From NCBI GenBank assembly GCA_036558305.1, contig DATBFX010000072.1, positions 1 to 17,850 on the forward strand: a stretch of DNA of 17,850 bases, given 5' to 3'. Shown in pieces: positions 1 to 7,253 of the stretch. This stretch comes from DATBFX01 sp036558305 (GTDB taxonomy: Bacteria > Chloroflexota > Chloroflexia > Thermomicrobiales > UBA6265). The position numbers and the translations under genes were made by a program. The notes below the pieces were generated by a model that had not been told where the DNA came from, made no database searches, and saw only the letters and a list, made by a program, of their open reading frames with translations. Position 1 is the stretch's first letter, and every line of letters begins with the position of its first letter.

Positions 1-140
1 TGCCCAATCGGGACATCGGGCATCACCTGTTCATCACGGAGAAAACGGTCAAGAAGCACCTGAGCAACATCCTCGGCAAGTTGCAGGCCACCAACCGCAC
101 GCAGGCCGTGGACCAGGCCCGCCGCCTGGGCTGGCTCTGA
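1..140 (+). CDS. LuxR/NarL-type response regulator, C-terminal end (partial)
   Basis: Only the last 45 codons are present; the gene enters from the left edge in frame from base 3 and stops with TGA at 138-140. The visible peptide is the second half of a LuxR-type helix-turn-helix: a NRDIGHHLFITEKTVKKHLS stretch is the recognition-helix region, followed by NILGKLQ and a short C-terminal tail ending GWL. The pattern I-(x)-TEKTVKxHLSNIxxKL is characteristic of NarL/FixJ-family response regulators, which are normally phosphorylated on an N-terminal receiver domain by a sensor kinase and then bind DNA as dimers. The receiver domain is outside the window, so a stand-alone LuxR regulator cannot be excluded. 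It lies just upstream of the first of five related promoter-like motifs, which makes it a candidate regulator by position only. Confidence 0.9.
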   Translation, partial: PNRDIGHHLFITEKTVKKHLSNILGKLQATNRTQAVDQARRLGWL

Positions 141-200
141 GATCGAACGGGACCCGGCTGCGCGCGTCGCTCCGCGCACGCGATGCGGCCGGCGGTCGCC

Positions 201-247
201 GAATACACCCTTGGTAGGATGACGCTACGCCTGCCGCTCCCTATGCT
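201..247 (+). promoter_or_regulatory. Shared promoter motif, copy 1
   Basis: The upstream box begins AATACACCCTTGG at 202 and continues with GATGACGCTAC. A -10-like TATGCT lies at 242-247, 40 bp after the start of the box. No good -35 hexamer is seen, which suggests an activator-dependent promoter. A Shine-Dalgarno plus GTG start (319) follows 77 nt after the -10. This is one of five copies with almost fixed geometry. Confidence 0.6.
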
Positions 248-318
248 CGAAACGGGAGCGTTTGGAACCGCCTGCGACCGGACGGCGCGGTTCCTCCCGA
301 ACGCGTGAGGAGGAACAC

Positions 319-708
319 GTGCAGGGTCGGCGTTGGTCGCGGTTGCGGGCGTTCGTGCGGGCGCTACCACTCCTCGCGCCGGGCGCACGCCTGGCCCCGG
401 TGCCCGTCTACGTACACTGCGCCCCGCGCACACCGCGACGACCAAACGCGATCCCGCGCCGGTAGCGAACCCCTGGCACCGGCGTGTTGGTGAGCGGTTG
501 CGCCTTTGCCCTCTCCAGAGCTCGGCAGGTCTCGCCGGAGGTCGACGTCACGGCGCCAACCAGATTGGCCGTTGCGACCGACCCTGCGGTCGTCGCCGCG
601 GAAACACCGCAGCCACCGGTTCCCCTTGCGCCGGAACCGGCCACCGCCGAGCTTCTACCTCCCGACGTTCCGTCGGTCGCGGTTTCGACCACGGCGACGG
701 ACGCGTGA
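319..708 (+). pseudogene. Decayed small secreted/Pro-Ala-rich protein gene
   Basis: A GTG at 319 is preceded by a strong ribosome binding site (GAGGAGG at 307-313) and lies 77 nt downstream of promoter copy 1. The predicted N-terminus is basic then hydrophobic (VQGRRWSRLRAFVRALPLL), like a signal peptide, but the frame stops at TAG 463-465. The same frame reopens and runs from about 484 to a TGA at 706-708, giving a Pro/Ala/Val/Thr-rich low-complexity stretch (for example PQPPVPLAPEPATAELLPPD) typical of secreted linkers. Neither half matches a family I recognise. The start signals and promoter argue for a former gene; the in-frame stop argues for decay. It could instead be a real 48-aa peptide (319-465) with unrelated sequence after it. 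Confidence 0.35.
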
Positions 709-864
709 TCGGGTGCCGCGGGGCGTTCGCGCGTCCCCGCGGCATGCGATCAGCCGCCTCATGCGGATTGCAGAGAAGACGGCCCTTGCGACTCTGTCGG
801 GGCGGACCGGGTGCCGCCTCCCAAGGGGATGAAGCCGACGGATCGATTCTGCCGCCATCTCGCC

Positions 865-912
865 AAATACTCCCTTGGACTCATGCGGCTAAGACCAGCG
901 CACGGCTAGCGT
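865..912 (+). promoter_or_regulatory. Shared promoter motif, copy 2 (upstream of DUF4397 gene)
   Basis: The box starts AATACTCCCTTGGAC at 866, followed by CATGCGGCTAAGACC. A -10-like TAGCGT is at 907-912, 41 bp after the box start. The DUF4397 start codon is 143 nt downstream of the -10. The region 709-864 upstream shows no gene that I can support. Confidence 0.6.
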
Positions 913-1049
913 CTCAGGAGAACTCGCCATCGACCGGCTCGACGGCCGTCATCTGCCGGAGGAACGAAGCAGGACGCCTGGTACGGAGATGATGCCGGAC
1001 GAGCGGGATGTCGGCCTCCGAAGCGAGGGAAGACGCGGGAGGGGAGAGG

Positions 1050-1802
1050 ATGCGACAGGTGCGACCCGGTTCGAGAGTCCTTGGGCGAGGTGTGACCGCA
1101 CTGTTGGCGGTCGCCGCGCTGGCGGCGCTGGTCGCGCCGGCCGGCGTCCGCCTCGCCGCCGCCCAGGAGACCCCCACCCCGTCCCCGATCACGATCCAAA
1201 CGCGCGTCCAATTCCTGCACGCCGCGCCGAATCTGGGGAGCGTCGAGATCAGCTTCAACTACGACAAGCAGGTCGACGGCTTTTCGTACGGCGAGGTGAG
1301 CGATTGGCTCGACATTCCGCCCGGCGCCACCGAGGTCAGCATGAACGCCGACCGCCGGGGCATGAACTACCTCGTCTTCGACACGGTCTATCCCATCCCG
1401 GCCGGCAACGACTACTACTCCGTGCTCACCGACCAGATCCTTCTCAACGGGCCCTACGACCGGAGTCCGATCCCGGACGGCAAGGCCCGCGTCCAGATCG
1501 TCCACGCTTCGGTCACCCTACCGGCGGTCAACGTCGTCGCCACGGGGTCGGACGTCGATTTCGCGACCCAGCTCGCGTTTCCCCGGGCCTCGGACTACGC
1601 GGTCGTCCCGGCCGGCACGTACAACCTGGAGATCAAACTGGCCAGCAGCGGGCAGACGGCGCTGACCGTGCCGAACGTGACCCTGAGCGGCGATACGGTC
1701 TACGAGATCGTCATCATGGGCACGGTGAACGACACCGACCATCCCCTCACGACCACGATGCTTCAGGACACCACGGTTCCGCGCGACAGCACACCGTCGT
1801 AA
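1050..1802 (+). CDS. Secreted DUF4397 domain protein
   Basis: A 250-aa protein. ATG 1050 is preferred over the upstream in-frame start at 1008 because GGGAGGGGAGAGG directly precedes it and it gives a clean signal peptide: basic GSRVLGRG, hydrophobic TALLAVAALAALVAPAG, and probable cleavage near LAAAQ. After a TPTPSP linker come two repeats of a beta-rich unit: RVQFLHAAPNLGSVEISF up to about residue 105, then ARVQIVHASVTLPAVNVV from about 148. The R-V-hydrophobic-HA(A/S) openings and PAGTYNLEI-type strands are typical of DUF4397, found in exported proteins of bacteria including Chloroflexota. The family has no known enzymatic activity; an extracellular or wall-associated role is inferred from the signal peptide. 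Promoter copy 2 lies upstream. Confidence 0.85.
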   Translation: MRQVRPGSRVLGRGVTALLAVAALAALVAPAGVRLAAAQETPTPSPITIQTRVQFLHAAPNLGSVEISFNYDKQVDGFSYGEVSDWLDIPPGATEVSMNADRRGMNYLVFDTVYPIPAGNDYYSVLTDQILLNGPYDRSPIPDGKARVQIVHASVTLPAVNVVATGSDVDFATQLAFPRASDYAVVPAGTYNLEIKLASSGQTALTVPNVTLSGDTVYEIVIMGTVNDTDHPLTTTMLQDTTVPRDSTPS

Positions 1803-1995
1803 TCCGCGAACCGAACGCGTACGACCGCAACACGCCCACCCGAAGGCGCTACGTGGCTGGAAACGACAGGCGGCCTCGTAGCAGAAACCCCGCGCCGGGT
1901 CTTTGTCGAGAAGGAGGTGTGGAGGCGCTATCTCCGGTTCAGTCGAGGGTCAGGAACTCCTGAACGTCCGACACACGTCAAAAGGAGATTTCCAC

Positions 1996-2682
1996 ATGTC
2001 ACGAATCCGTCTCGTTCCGGTCGTCGGTCTCGCCTTCGTGCTGATGGCGACTGGTGTCATGACCGCCACTGCCCAAGACGCCACGCCCACCCCGGTTACG
2101 GTCGAGAAGTCAGACGCGAACGAGGTGATCGCCTGGTTCCAGTGGGTATCCTCGTTCCCGGCCGTGATCAATCCGGGGGCGGACGCCACCGGCGCCGCGG
2201 CCGGTCTCGGTCAGCGGAGCAGCGCCTTCTTCCTGGCCCCCTCCTACGTCGGCGCCGGGGCGATCACCCGCAGCACCACGATCGTCGAAGGGACCAAAGT
2301 GATCGTCCCGATCATCGCGGTCGACTGCTCCACGGCCGAGGCCGATCCCTTCCACGGGACCGATGCCGCCTCGCTCGCCTCGTGCGCCACCACCAACGCG
2401 GACGCGATCACCGCGGCCCACGCCTCGGTTGACGGCACCGACGTCGCCGACGTCGCGTCCTACCGGCTGCAGACCCCCGTCTTCAACGTGGTTCTGCCCG
2501 GTGACAACATCCTCAACGCGACGCCCGGACCGGCCTCCGCCGTGGTGGACGGCGCCTTCGCCACCGTCAGCGACCTGACGGTCGGAGACCACACGATCTC
2601 CTACGGCGGCACCTACCAGAGCGGTGGCGCGATCGACATCACCTACAACATCACCGTCGTCGCGGCGCCGGTGAGCAGCTAA
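1996..2682 (+). CDS. Secreted hypothetical protein
   Basis: A 228-aa protein starting at ATG 1996, seven bases after AAAGGAGAT (1981-1989); an upstream in-frame extension to 1903 has no ribosome binding site. It has a Sec signal peptide (SRIR, then a hydrophobic core LVPVVGLAFVLMATGVMTA, cleavage near ATAQDA), followed by a TPTP linker like that in the DUF4397 neighbour. The mature part is rich in Gly, Ala, Thr and Val, has two Cys (in VDCSTAE and LASCATT) that could form a disulphide, and ends in repeated beta-like strands (DHTISYGGTYQS, IDITYNITVV). I do not recognise a named family. The mature start NEVIAWFQWVSSFPAVINPG is distinctive and usable for searches. A strong terminator hairpin follows the stop codon, so this ends a transcription unit. 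Confidence 0.75.
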   Translation: MSRIRLVPVVGLAFVLMATGVMTATAQDATPTPVTVEKSDANEVIAWFQWVSSFPAVINPGADATGAAAGLGQRSSAFFLAPSYVGAGAITRSTTIVEGTKVIVPIIAVDCSTAEADPFHGTDAASLASCATTNADAITAAHASVDGTDVADVASYRLQTPVFNVVLPGDNILNATPGPASAVVDGAFATVSDLTVGDHTISYGGTYQSGGAIDITYNITVVAAPVSS

Positions 2683-2706
2683 CGTTTCGGCAGGCTCGAC
2701 CGGAGC

Positions 2707-2734
2707 GGGATGCCCCCGGTATCGGGGGCATCCC
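2707..2734 (+). terminator. Strong hairpin after the secreted-protein gene
   Basis: A perfect 12-bp GC-rich stem (GGGATGCCCCCG / CGGGGGCATCCC) with a GTAT loop lies 25 nt after the stop codon. There is no T-tract, as is common for terminators in high-GC genomes. Confidence 0.7.
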
Positions 2735-2995
2735 TCCGATCTCGAAAGCGGTGGGGCGCGGGGAGGCGACGGGTCGGGGAGGGGCGGAGTCGGCGCAGAC
2801 GGTGCGGGCAGGAAGCCACCGTCGCCGAGGAAGACGCGACGGAGCGAAGACCAGACGCCCGTCGCCGATAACCGAAGACAACTCGTGGACGCCGAATACC
2901 TGGAGACCGCAGCGCGATCTGCCCGCGCCCTGCGGTCTCGCGTCGCAGCGGACCTGCCGGCGGTGGTCCAGATCGGACGCGAAGAGGAGCGAACG

Positions 2996-3511
2996 ATGAG
3001 CAAGTCCGCCCACCTGCTGGCGGCCGTCTACCCCGATCGGGACCACGCCCAGGTCATCCTGGACATGCTGGAGCGCATGCACCGCGCGGTCACGATCACG
3101 CTGGTCGACGCCGCCCTCGTGACCAAAGACGACCAGGGTAAACTCCAGATCGAAGAGACCAAGGAATTGACGACCCGCAAGGGCGCCCGCCGCGGGGCGA
3201 TCATCATGGGCTCGCTGGCGATCCTCTTCCCGCCCTCGGTGATCGGCTCGGCCATCGCCGGCGGCGCCATCGGCGCGCTCGCCGGCCGGGTGCGCGATTC
3301 GGGCGTCAAGACCGACCAGATGCGCCAGATCGCCGAGGGACTCGAACCCGGCAAGGCCCTCGTGGTCGCCCTGGCCGACGACGAGTCGGTCGTGCGGGTG
3401 CAGGCGGCGCTCGAAGGCTACGAGGGGACCCTCGTGATCGCGGCCATCGACGAAGAGACCATGATCCAGCTCCAGAAGGACGCCCTCATGCACACCGGGG
3501 CCGGTGACTGA
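2996..3511 (+). CDS. DUF1269 family membrane-associated protein (FPPS subtype)
   Basis: A 171-aa protein. ATG 2996 follows AGAGGAG at 2984-2989; an upstream in-frame ATG at 2885 lacks such a site. The N-terminus (HLLAAVYPDRDHAQVILDML) is the alpha/beta start typical of DUF1269, followed by LVDAALVTKDDQGKLQI. Residues about 64-97 form a Gly/Ala-rich hydrophobic hairpin with FPPSVIG in its centre. The C-terminal part repeats the ferredoxin-like fold (KALVVALADDE, EGTLVIAAID). DUF1269 proteins are widespread, have no defined enzymatic function and are usually membrane-associated. It shares RRGA...FPPSV with the gene at 12516 and forms one of two DUF1269 subtypes in the window. It lies 290 nt after a terminator; no copy of the shared promoter motif is visible there. 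Confidence 0.85.
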   Translation: MSKSAHLLAAVYPDRDHAQVILDMLERMHRAVTITLVDAALVTKDDQGKLQIEETKELTTRKGARRGAIIMGSLAILFPPSVIGSAIAGGAIGALAGRVRDSGVKTDQMRQIAEGLEPGKALVVALADDESVVRVQAALEGYEGTLVIAAIDEETMIQLQKDALMHTGAGD

Positions 3512-3514
3512 CGG

Positions 3515-3532
3515 TCGCGCCGATCGGTGCGA
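3515..3532 (+). terminator. Possible short hairpin after DUF1269 gene
   Basis: TCGCGCC-GATC-GGTGCGA forms a 7-bp stem with one G-U pair, directly after the stop codon. It could be a weak terminator or a palindromic operator; the sequence does not decide. Confidence 0.3.
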
Positions 3533-3657
3533 TCATACGCAACCAACGACGGTCTGGCAGAGCATCCGTGTCGTGAGCGGAGCGTCACCGCGACCTGGAC
3601 GAAGCCGTCTGCCGATCGTGATGTCCGGTTTGGGGCGTTGCGCGTCCGCGCGAGAGG

Positions 3658-4350
3658 ATGGCGACTGTGGCTGAGTACGAACTCGAAATCGGCGCCCACG
3701 TCAACAGCAAAGACGGGACCAGGCTGGGCTCGGTCCAGAAGTTGATCGTCCACCCGGACACCAATCAGGTGGACGGTTTCCTGCTGGGCAAGGGCCACTT
3801 CTCCACGAACAAGATCGTCGCCGTCGGCCAGATCGAGAGCGCCCACGCCGACGGCGTCGTGCTCAAACTCACCACCCGCCAGGCCGAGCAGTTGCCGGCG
3901 TTCATCCAGGAGCAGATGCTGCGGGCTCCCGGCAATCTCACCTACCAGGGCCGCTGGGGAGCCCAGGCCGATTTCGCGGGGTCGGGCGAAAATTGGGTGA
4001 TGCGGGCGCCGGGCGGCGATTTCTCGACCATCGACTCCAATTCGCTGTTCTCGCCGGCCCCGATCGGGACGCTGGAAGCCCAGAACCTCGACGACCTGCC
4101 GCCGGATAGCGTCCTGCTCAACAAGGGGACCGAGGTGATCGGCTCCGATGGCAAGAAGGTGGGTCACGTCGACGAGATCATCATCGACTCGGAACGCGGC
4201 ATCACCGGATTCCTCGTCAAGGCCGGACACGTGTTCACCCACGACGTCCACGTCCCGATGTCTTCCGTCGCCGGGATCAGCCACGTCCACGTCCGCCTCA
4301 ACGTCACGGCCGAGGAAGCGGCACGCGCCTCGCACGCCGCCAGCGATTAG
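3658..4350 (+). CDS. Tandem PRC-barrel domain protein
   Basis: A 230-aa protein with two PRC-barrel-like domains. The first is at about residues 8-75 (IGAHVNSKDGTRLGSVQKLI, then VDGFLLGKG) and the second at about 149-225 (GTEVIGSDGKKVGHVDEIII, then ITGFLVKAG). The G-x-x-V/I-x-(S/D)-x-D-G-x-x-(L/V)-G pattern occurs in both halves, as expected for this small beta-barrel, which in other proteins mediates protein or RNA contacts (PRC-H, RimM). The start is uncertain: ATG 3658 abuts GAGAGG with no spacing, whereas GTG 3667 has the same site at about 9 nt and would give MAEYELEIG, so 3667 may be the true start. A hairpin follows the stop immediately. It sits with other PRC-barrel and DUF1269 genes of unknown but probably stress-related function. 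Confidence 0.85.
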   Translation: MATVAEYELEIGAHVNSKDGTRLGSVQKLIVHPDTNQVDGFLLGKGHFSTNKIVAVGQIESAHADGVVLKLTTRQAEQLPAFIQEQMLRAPGNLTYQGRWGAQADFAGSGENWVMRAPGGDFSTIDSNSLFSPAPIGTLEAQNLDDLPPDSVLLNKGTEVIGSDGKKVGHVDEIIIDSERGITGFLVKAGHVFTHDVHVPMSSVAGISHVHVRLNVTAEEAARASHAASD

Positions 4351-4378
4351 GGGACCGCGTCTCCACGACGCCGGTCCC
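4351..4378 (+). terminator. Hairpin after tandem PRC-barrel gene
   Basis: GGGACCGCGTC pairs with GACGCCGGTCCC (11 bp with one bulged C) around a TCCAC loop, starting at the base after the TAG stop. It is probably a terminator without a T-tract. Confidence 0.6.
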
Positions 4379-4514
4379 TGGTGATATTCCGCGCGTGAAC
4401 GGCTCCGCCTCCCGCATCGGCGCCGGCGCGCTGCCGGCGACGCCATCTCGGCATCTCGTCGCTCGCCGACACTGGAGACGTTCGGCGGCGTCGTTCCGGC
4501 AAGGGGGTCGGGTT

Positions 4515-4916
4515 ATGGTATCGAAACCGGAGCCGCGTCTAGTCAAGCTCAGCCATTCGGATCTCCTGATCGAATACGCGGACGAGGATGTGCGTGGTCG
4601 TGTGGTCCTGACGGTCGACGGCGATCGCATCGGCAGCGTCGACGATTTGTTGATCGACAAGGAGGAACAGAAAGTCCGCTTCCTCGAAGTCGGCTCCGGC
4701 GGATTCCTCGGCATCGGCGAGCGCAAGTCGTTGATCCCGATCGAAGCGGTGAGCCAGGTCGACGAGCAGCGCGTCGTCGTCGACCACTCGCGCGAGCACG
4801 TCGCCGCGGCACCGATCTATAACCCCCACGTCGTCCAGACGGACCCGTACCTCAACGACGTCTATGAGCACTACGGCTACCCACCGCCGTGGGTCCCCGG
4901 CGCCGAGACGAAGTAA
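4515..4916 (+). CDS. PRC-barrel domain protein
   Basis: A 133-aa protein from ATG 4515, preceded by AAGGGGGT (4501-4508); in-frame sequence further upstream is Arg/Ala-rich and looks non-coding. A single PRC-barrel-like domain spans about residues 25-95: GRVVLTVDGDRIGSVDDLLI, then KVRFLEVGSGGFLGIGERKSL-type strands and IPIEAVSQVDEQRVVVD. The C-terminal tail is Tyr/Pro-rich (YEHYGYPPPWVPG), a pattern I associate with stand-alone PRC-barrel proteins in soil and desiccation-tolerant bacteria. No catalytic residues are apparent. It lies after the hairpin that ends the tandem PRC-barrel gene and is read in the same direction. Its function is unknown; a structural or stress-adaptor role is inference. 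Confidence 0.85.
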   Translation: MVSKPEPRLVKLSHSDLLIEYADEDVRGRVVLTVDGDRIGSVDDLLIDKEEQKVRFLEVGSGGFLGIGERKSLIPIEAVSQVDEQRVVVDHSREHVAAAPIYNPHVVQTDPYLNDVYEHYGYPPPWVPGAETK

Positions 4917-5175
4917 CGCGTGGCATCGTGAGCGCGGTGCCGGCTGGCCGCGGGTGCGGTCCTCCTCGCCGGCACGAACCTGCCGAACGCCGGCGACCGC
5001 AAAGGCAAAGCCTCCCTCCCGGCCACGGTCGAAACCGCTCTCGCGAACCCCGGCATTGCGCACCGATTCCACCCAAGAGTCGACGAATCGGCCCGTACCG
5101 ATCGCCGGCTTGGTTCCGGTATCGGATCGGGGATGTTCCGGCGGTCGCCAGCCGTGCCCACCCACCTCCACCACC
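4917..5175. other. Intergenic stretch without a supported gene
   Basis: About 260 nt with only short Arg/Pro-rich frames lacking ribosome binding sites. No clear terminator is seen after the PRC-barrel gene. Promoter copy 3 starts at its right edge. Confidence 0.5.
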
Positions 5176-5223
5176 GAATACGCCCTTGGACCGATGCCGT
5201 TACTACCTGACTGTTCCTAGGCT
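5176..5223 (+). promoter_or_regulatory. Shared promoter motif, copy 3 (upstream of LURP-one gene)
   Basis: The box starts AATACGCCCTTGGACC at 5177, followed by GATGCCGTTACTACC. A -10-like TAGGCT is at 5218-5223, 41 bp after the box start. The next convincing start codon (5545) is 327 nt further on, so the transcript would have a long 5' leader (about 5230-5544) in which I see no gene. Confidence 0.6.
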
Positions 5224-5544
5224 TGCGGCGTAATCAATCGTCGGTTACGGGGCCGGAGACATCGAGTGCCGATGCGCGCGGTCGCACGCGGAACCGGAAT
5301 TGCGCGGACCGGATCGTTGTCCGGGGAGCAGCAAAACGCCCTCGAAGACGCGCCGTCGGCGAAGCCCGCCTAGGCGCGTCGCTGTCGCTTCTCGCGGTGC
5401 AGTCGTTCTCCGACCGTGGCTTCCAGCCGCCGCGGTGGGGCGGTCAGCCGCCGGGAAGATGTGGTCGAGTCGGAGGCCGAACCTCAGCCGCAGGCGTCCG
5501 CCTCGACCCCGGCGACCGCTCGCGGTCCAGAAGGAGGGACGCAG

Positions 5545-6102
5545 ATGTTTCGGGACCGACGCGCGGGCGGAGGGGCGGCCACGCCGCTGGCCCCCGCGGC
5601 ACCACCGACGGCGGGCGCGGGAACCACCAACCGCTACCGCATGATCGAGAAATTGGTCTCCGTCGGCGACGACTTCTGGATCCAGAACGACCAGGGCCAG
5701 CGCGTCTTCAAAGTCGACGGCAGGGCCCTGCGCGTGCGCGACACCCTGGTCTTTCGCGACGTCGAGGGCAACGCCGTCTGCAAGATCCAACAGCGACTCG
5801 GCCGGATCCGCGATACGATGGAAGTCGAGGGACCGAGCGGTGAGCGACTGGCGATGGTCAAGAAGGCCCTGATCACCCCGTTGCGCGATCGCTTCGTCGT
5901 CAAGGTCGGCGATGGACCCGATCTCGAGGTGCAAGGAAACATCTTGTCGCACGAGTACCGGATCGGCAACGTGGCCACGGTCTCGAAAAAGTGGTTCCGC
6001 GTGCGCGACTCCTACGGCGTCGAGGTCGCGCCGCATCAGAACGACCTGGTCATCCTGGCCGCGACCGTCTGCATCGACCAGATGACGAGCGACGTGGGGT
6101 AG
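5545..6102 (+). CDS. LURP-one-related / tubby-like C2 domain protein
   Basis: A 185-aa protein from ATG 5545, just after AAGGAGGG (5531-5538). The frame is open further upstream, but this site decides the start. After a Gly/Ala/Pro-rich N-terminus of about 28 residues comes the full family signature: RYRMIEKLVSVGDDFWIQND, GQRVFKVDGRALRVRDTLVF, GNAVCKIQQRL, RDTMEVEG, PLRDRFVVKVGDG, LEVQGNILSHEYRI, and KKWFRVRDSYGVEVAP. LURP-one-related proteins (PF04525) adopt the tubby-like 12-stranded barrel with a central helix, and their function in bacteria is unknown; plant members take part in defence. It lies between promoter copy 3 and a DUF6325 gene 82 nt downstream, with no terminator between, so the two are probably co-transcribed. 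Confidence 0.9.
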   Translation: MFRDRRAGGGAATPLAPAAPPTAGAGTTNRYRMIEKLVSVGDDFWIQNDQGQRVFKVDGRALRVRDTLVFRDVEGNAVCKIQQRLGRIRDTMEVEGPSGERLAMVKKALITPLRDRFVVKVGDGPDLEVQGNILSHEYRIGNVATVSKKWFRVRDSYGVEVAPHQNDLVILAATVCIDQMTSDVG

Positions 6103-6184
6103 TGCGCGGCGGGAAGGGGAGCGGGTGTGCGATCGAAGCCGGCCGATCGGGCGAACGGCGACCACGGACGCAAGGATACGTGAA

Positions 6185-6712
6185 ATGACCTACGGCCCCC
6201 TGCAATTGATCGTCATCGGCTTCGGTCGCGCGGAGATACCGCTGGATTTCGTGAACCAATTGCGCCGGCTGCGCGATGCCGGCATCGTGCGTCTGGTCGA
6301 CGCGGTCTTCGTGTCGAAGGACGAACACGACGACCTGAACACCATCAAGGTGTCCGATCTCAGCGCGGATGAGGCCGTTCTCCTCGGGACCATCGCCGGC
6401 GCGCTCGTCGGATACGGTGCCCTGGGAGAGGAGGGCATCGACCGGGGTGCCGAAATCGGCATGCTGTCCGGGGAGGACGGGCTGTTTGGCCTCTCCAGGG
6501 ACGACGTCGACGAGATCGCCGATCGGATCCCGCGGGGCACGGCGGCGACCTTCATCTTGCTCGAGCACCTCTGGGCGATCGGCCTGAAGGAGGCCGTACG
6601 CAACGCGGACGGCGCGGTGATCGGCCAGGGATGGATCACGCCCGAAACACTCGTCGCCATGGGCAAGCAGATGGCCGAAGAGGCCGAGGCGAACTCGACC
6701 GGGTTGCCGTGA
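6185..6712 (+). CDS. DUF6325-like protein (paralogue 1)
   Basis: A 175-aa protein from ATG 6185 with AAGGA at 6172-6176; extension to an upstream in-frame start at 6125 lacks a site. The opening YGPLQLIVIGFGRAEIPLDF, followed by LRDAGIVRLVDAVFVSKDEH, matches the DUF6325 pattern (GP-hydrophobic strand-GF, then I-R-hydrophobic-D-hydrophobic-FV-K). The last third (GTAATFILLEHLWAIGLKEAV) matches the second half of the family (ALLLFENVWA in the paralogue at 8256). It lacks the long glycine-rich membrane hairpin of the related DUF1269 proteins. Function unknown; DUF6325 genes often sit near DUF1269 and SHOCT genes, as here. A perfect 14-bp inverted repeat begins inside its stop codon. Confidence 0.8.
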   Translation: MTYGPLQLIVIGFGRAEIPLDFVNQLRRLRDAGIVRLVDAVFVSKDEHDDLNTIKVSDLSADEAVLLGTIAGALVGYGALGEEGIDRGAEIGMLSGEDGLFGLSRDDVDEIADRIPRGTAATFILLEHLWAIGLKEAVRNADGAVIGQGWITPETLVAMGKQMAEEAEANSTGLP

Positions 6713-6757
6713 GCCGCGCGTGCGCGTAGCATCCCCGTCCACACGCACGCGCGGCTC
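6711..6757 (+). terminator. Perfect 14-bp stem-loop overlapping the DUF6325 stop codon
   Basis: GAGCCGCGCGTGCG at 6711-6724 is the exact reverse complement of 6744-6757, with a 19-nt loop. It lies between the DUF6325 gene and the next start (6783). It may be a terminator, an attenuator or an mRNA stabiliser. Confidence 0.55.
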
Positions 6758-6782
6758 CCGTCGCAGAAAGGAAGGAGACGAC

Positions 6783-7007
6783 ATGGCCTGGCTATTCGGC
6801 ATCATGTTCTTCACGCTGTACATCTTCTGCATCTTCACCGTCTGTATCATGACCTTCCAGAAGGGGCGCTGGGTGCTGGGCATCCTCGGCATATTCCTCC
6901 CGATCCTGTGGCTCGTCGGCGCGATTCTGCCCGCGAGAAAGGGGTCGCGCTACGAGATCGCTCAGCAGGCGGCATACGGCCGACAGGTCGAGCAGTGGAC
7001 GGCCTAG
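6783..7007 (+). CDS. Small membrane protein with two TM segments
   Basis: A 74-aa protein from ATG 6783, with AAGGAAGGAG about 5 nt upstream (excellent site). It has two hydrophobic segments: about residues 2-25 (WLFGIMFFTLYIFCIFTVCI) and 31-51 (VLGILGIFLPILWLVGAILP). These are joined by a QKGRW loop and followed by a polar tail rich in Gln, Arg and Tyr. The layout resembles small inner-membrane proteins of the PMP3/phospholipase D N-terminal type, but no signature residues allow a family call. It follows the stem-loop at 6711-6757 and is the last gene before the heptamer repeat element. Role unknown. Confidence 0.75.
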   Translation: MAWLFGIMFFTLYIFCIFTVCIMTFQKGRWVLGILGIFLPILWLVGAILPARKGSRYEIAQQAAYGRQVEQWTA

Positions 7008-7016
7008 ACACAGCCG

Positions 7017-7152
7017 AGTCGTCAGTCGTCAGTCGTCAGTCGTTAGTAGCGGGTCCCAGGTCCCAGGTCCCAAGACGGCGGTCCGTGCGACTTTCAATCT
7101 GAAACGTGCGGCCCCGTTTTGACGACTGACGACTGACGACTAACGACTTCGG
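7017..7152. repeat. Heptamer-rich inverted-repeat element
   Basis: The left arm is a tandem array of the heptamer GTCGTCA (about four copies from 7018). The right arm carries the reverse complement (GACGACT array, 7121-7148). At least 20 bp are perfectly complementary (7018-7037 with 7121-7140). Between the arms lie three tandem copies of another heptamer, GGTCCCA (7052-7072), and a small palindrome TTTCAATCTGAAA (7092-7104). There is no coding content. It resembles short tandemly repeated heptamer elements known from cyanobacteria and some other phyla, or a MITE/REPIN-type element. Confidence 0.8.
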
Positions 7153-7253
7153 GAGCGCGCAATTGGCCGGTGCGGCGTTCGGCAGGCTCCCCGCGCGCGT
7201 GCGGGGGCCTGTTTGGTCCGACGCCTCACACCCACCACGGAGAGGAATGCCGA

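Noticed and set aside
2914..2940. Sixth copy of the promoter box upstream of the first DUF1269 gene (GCCGAATACCTGGAG at about 2890)
   Set aside because: Only GAATAC matches; the CCCTTRG and ATGCG-CTAC parts and a spaced -10 are absent.
2110..3003. Long minus-strand open frame of 297 codons
   Set aside because: It is antisense to the secreted-protein gene and the start of the DUF1269 gene; its composition is Arg/Gly/Asp-rich with no family motifs or ribosome binding site. High GC creates such mirror frames.
3418..4446. Minus-strand open frame of 342 codons
   Set aside because: It is antisense to the tandem PRC-barrel gene, whose domains are clear on the plus strand.
5245..6165. Minus-strand open frame of 306 codons
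   Set aside because: It mirrors the LURP-one gene and its leader; no family signature.
7017..7152. CRISPR array
   Set aside because: The repeat unit is 7 bp in direct tandem with no unique spacers, and there are no cas genes.
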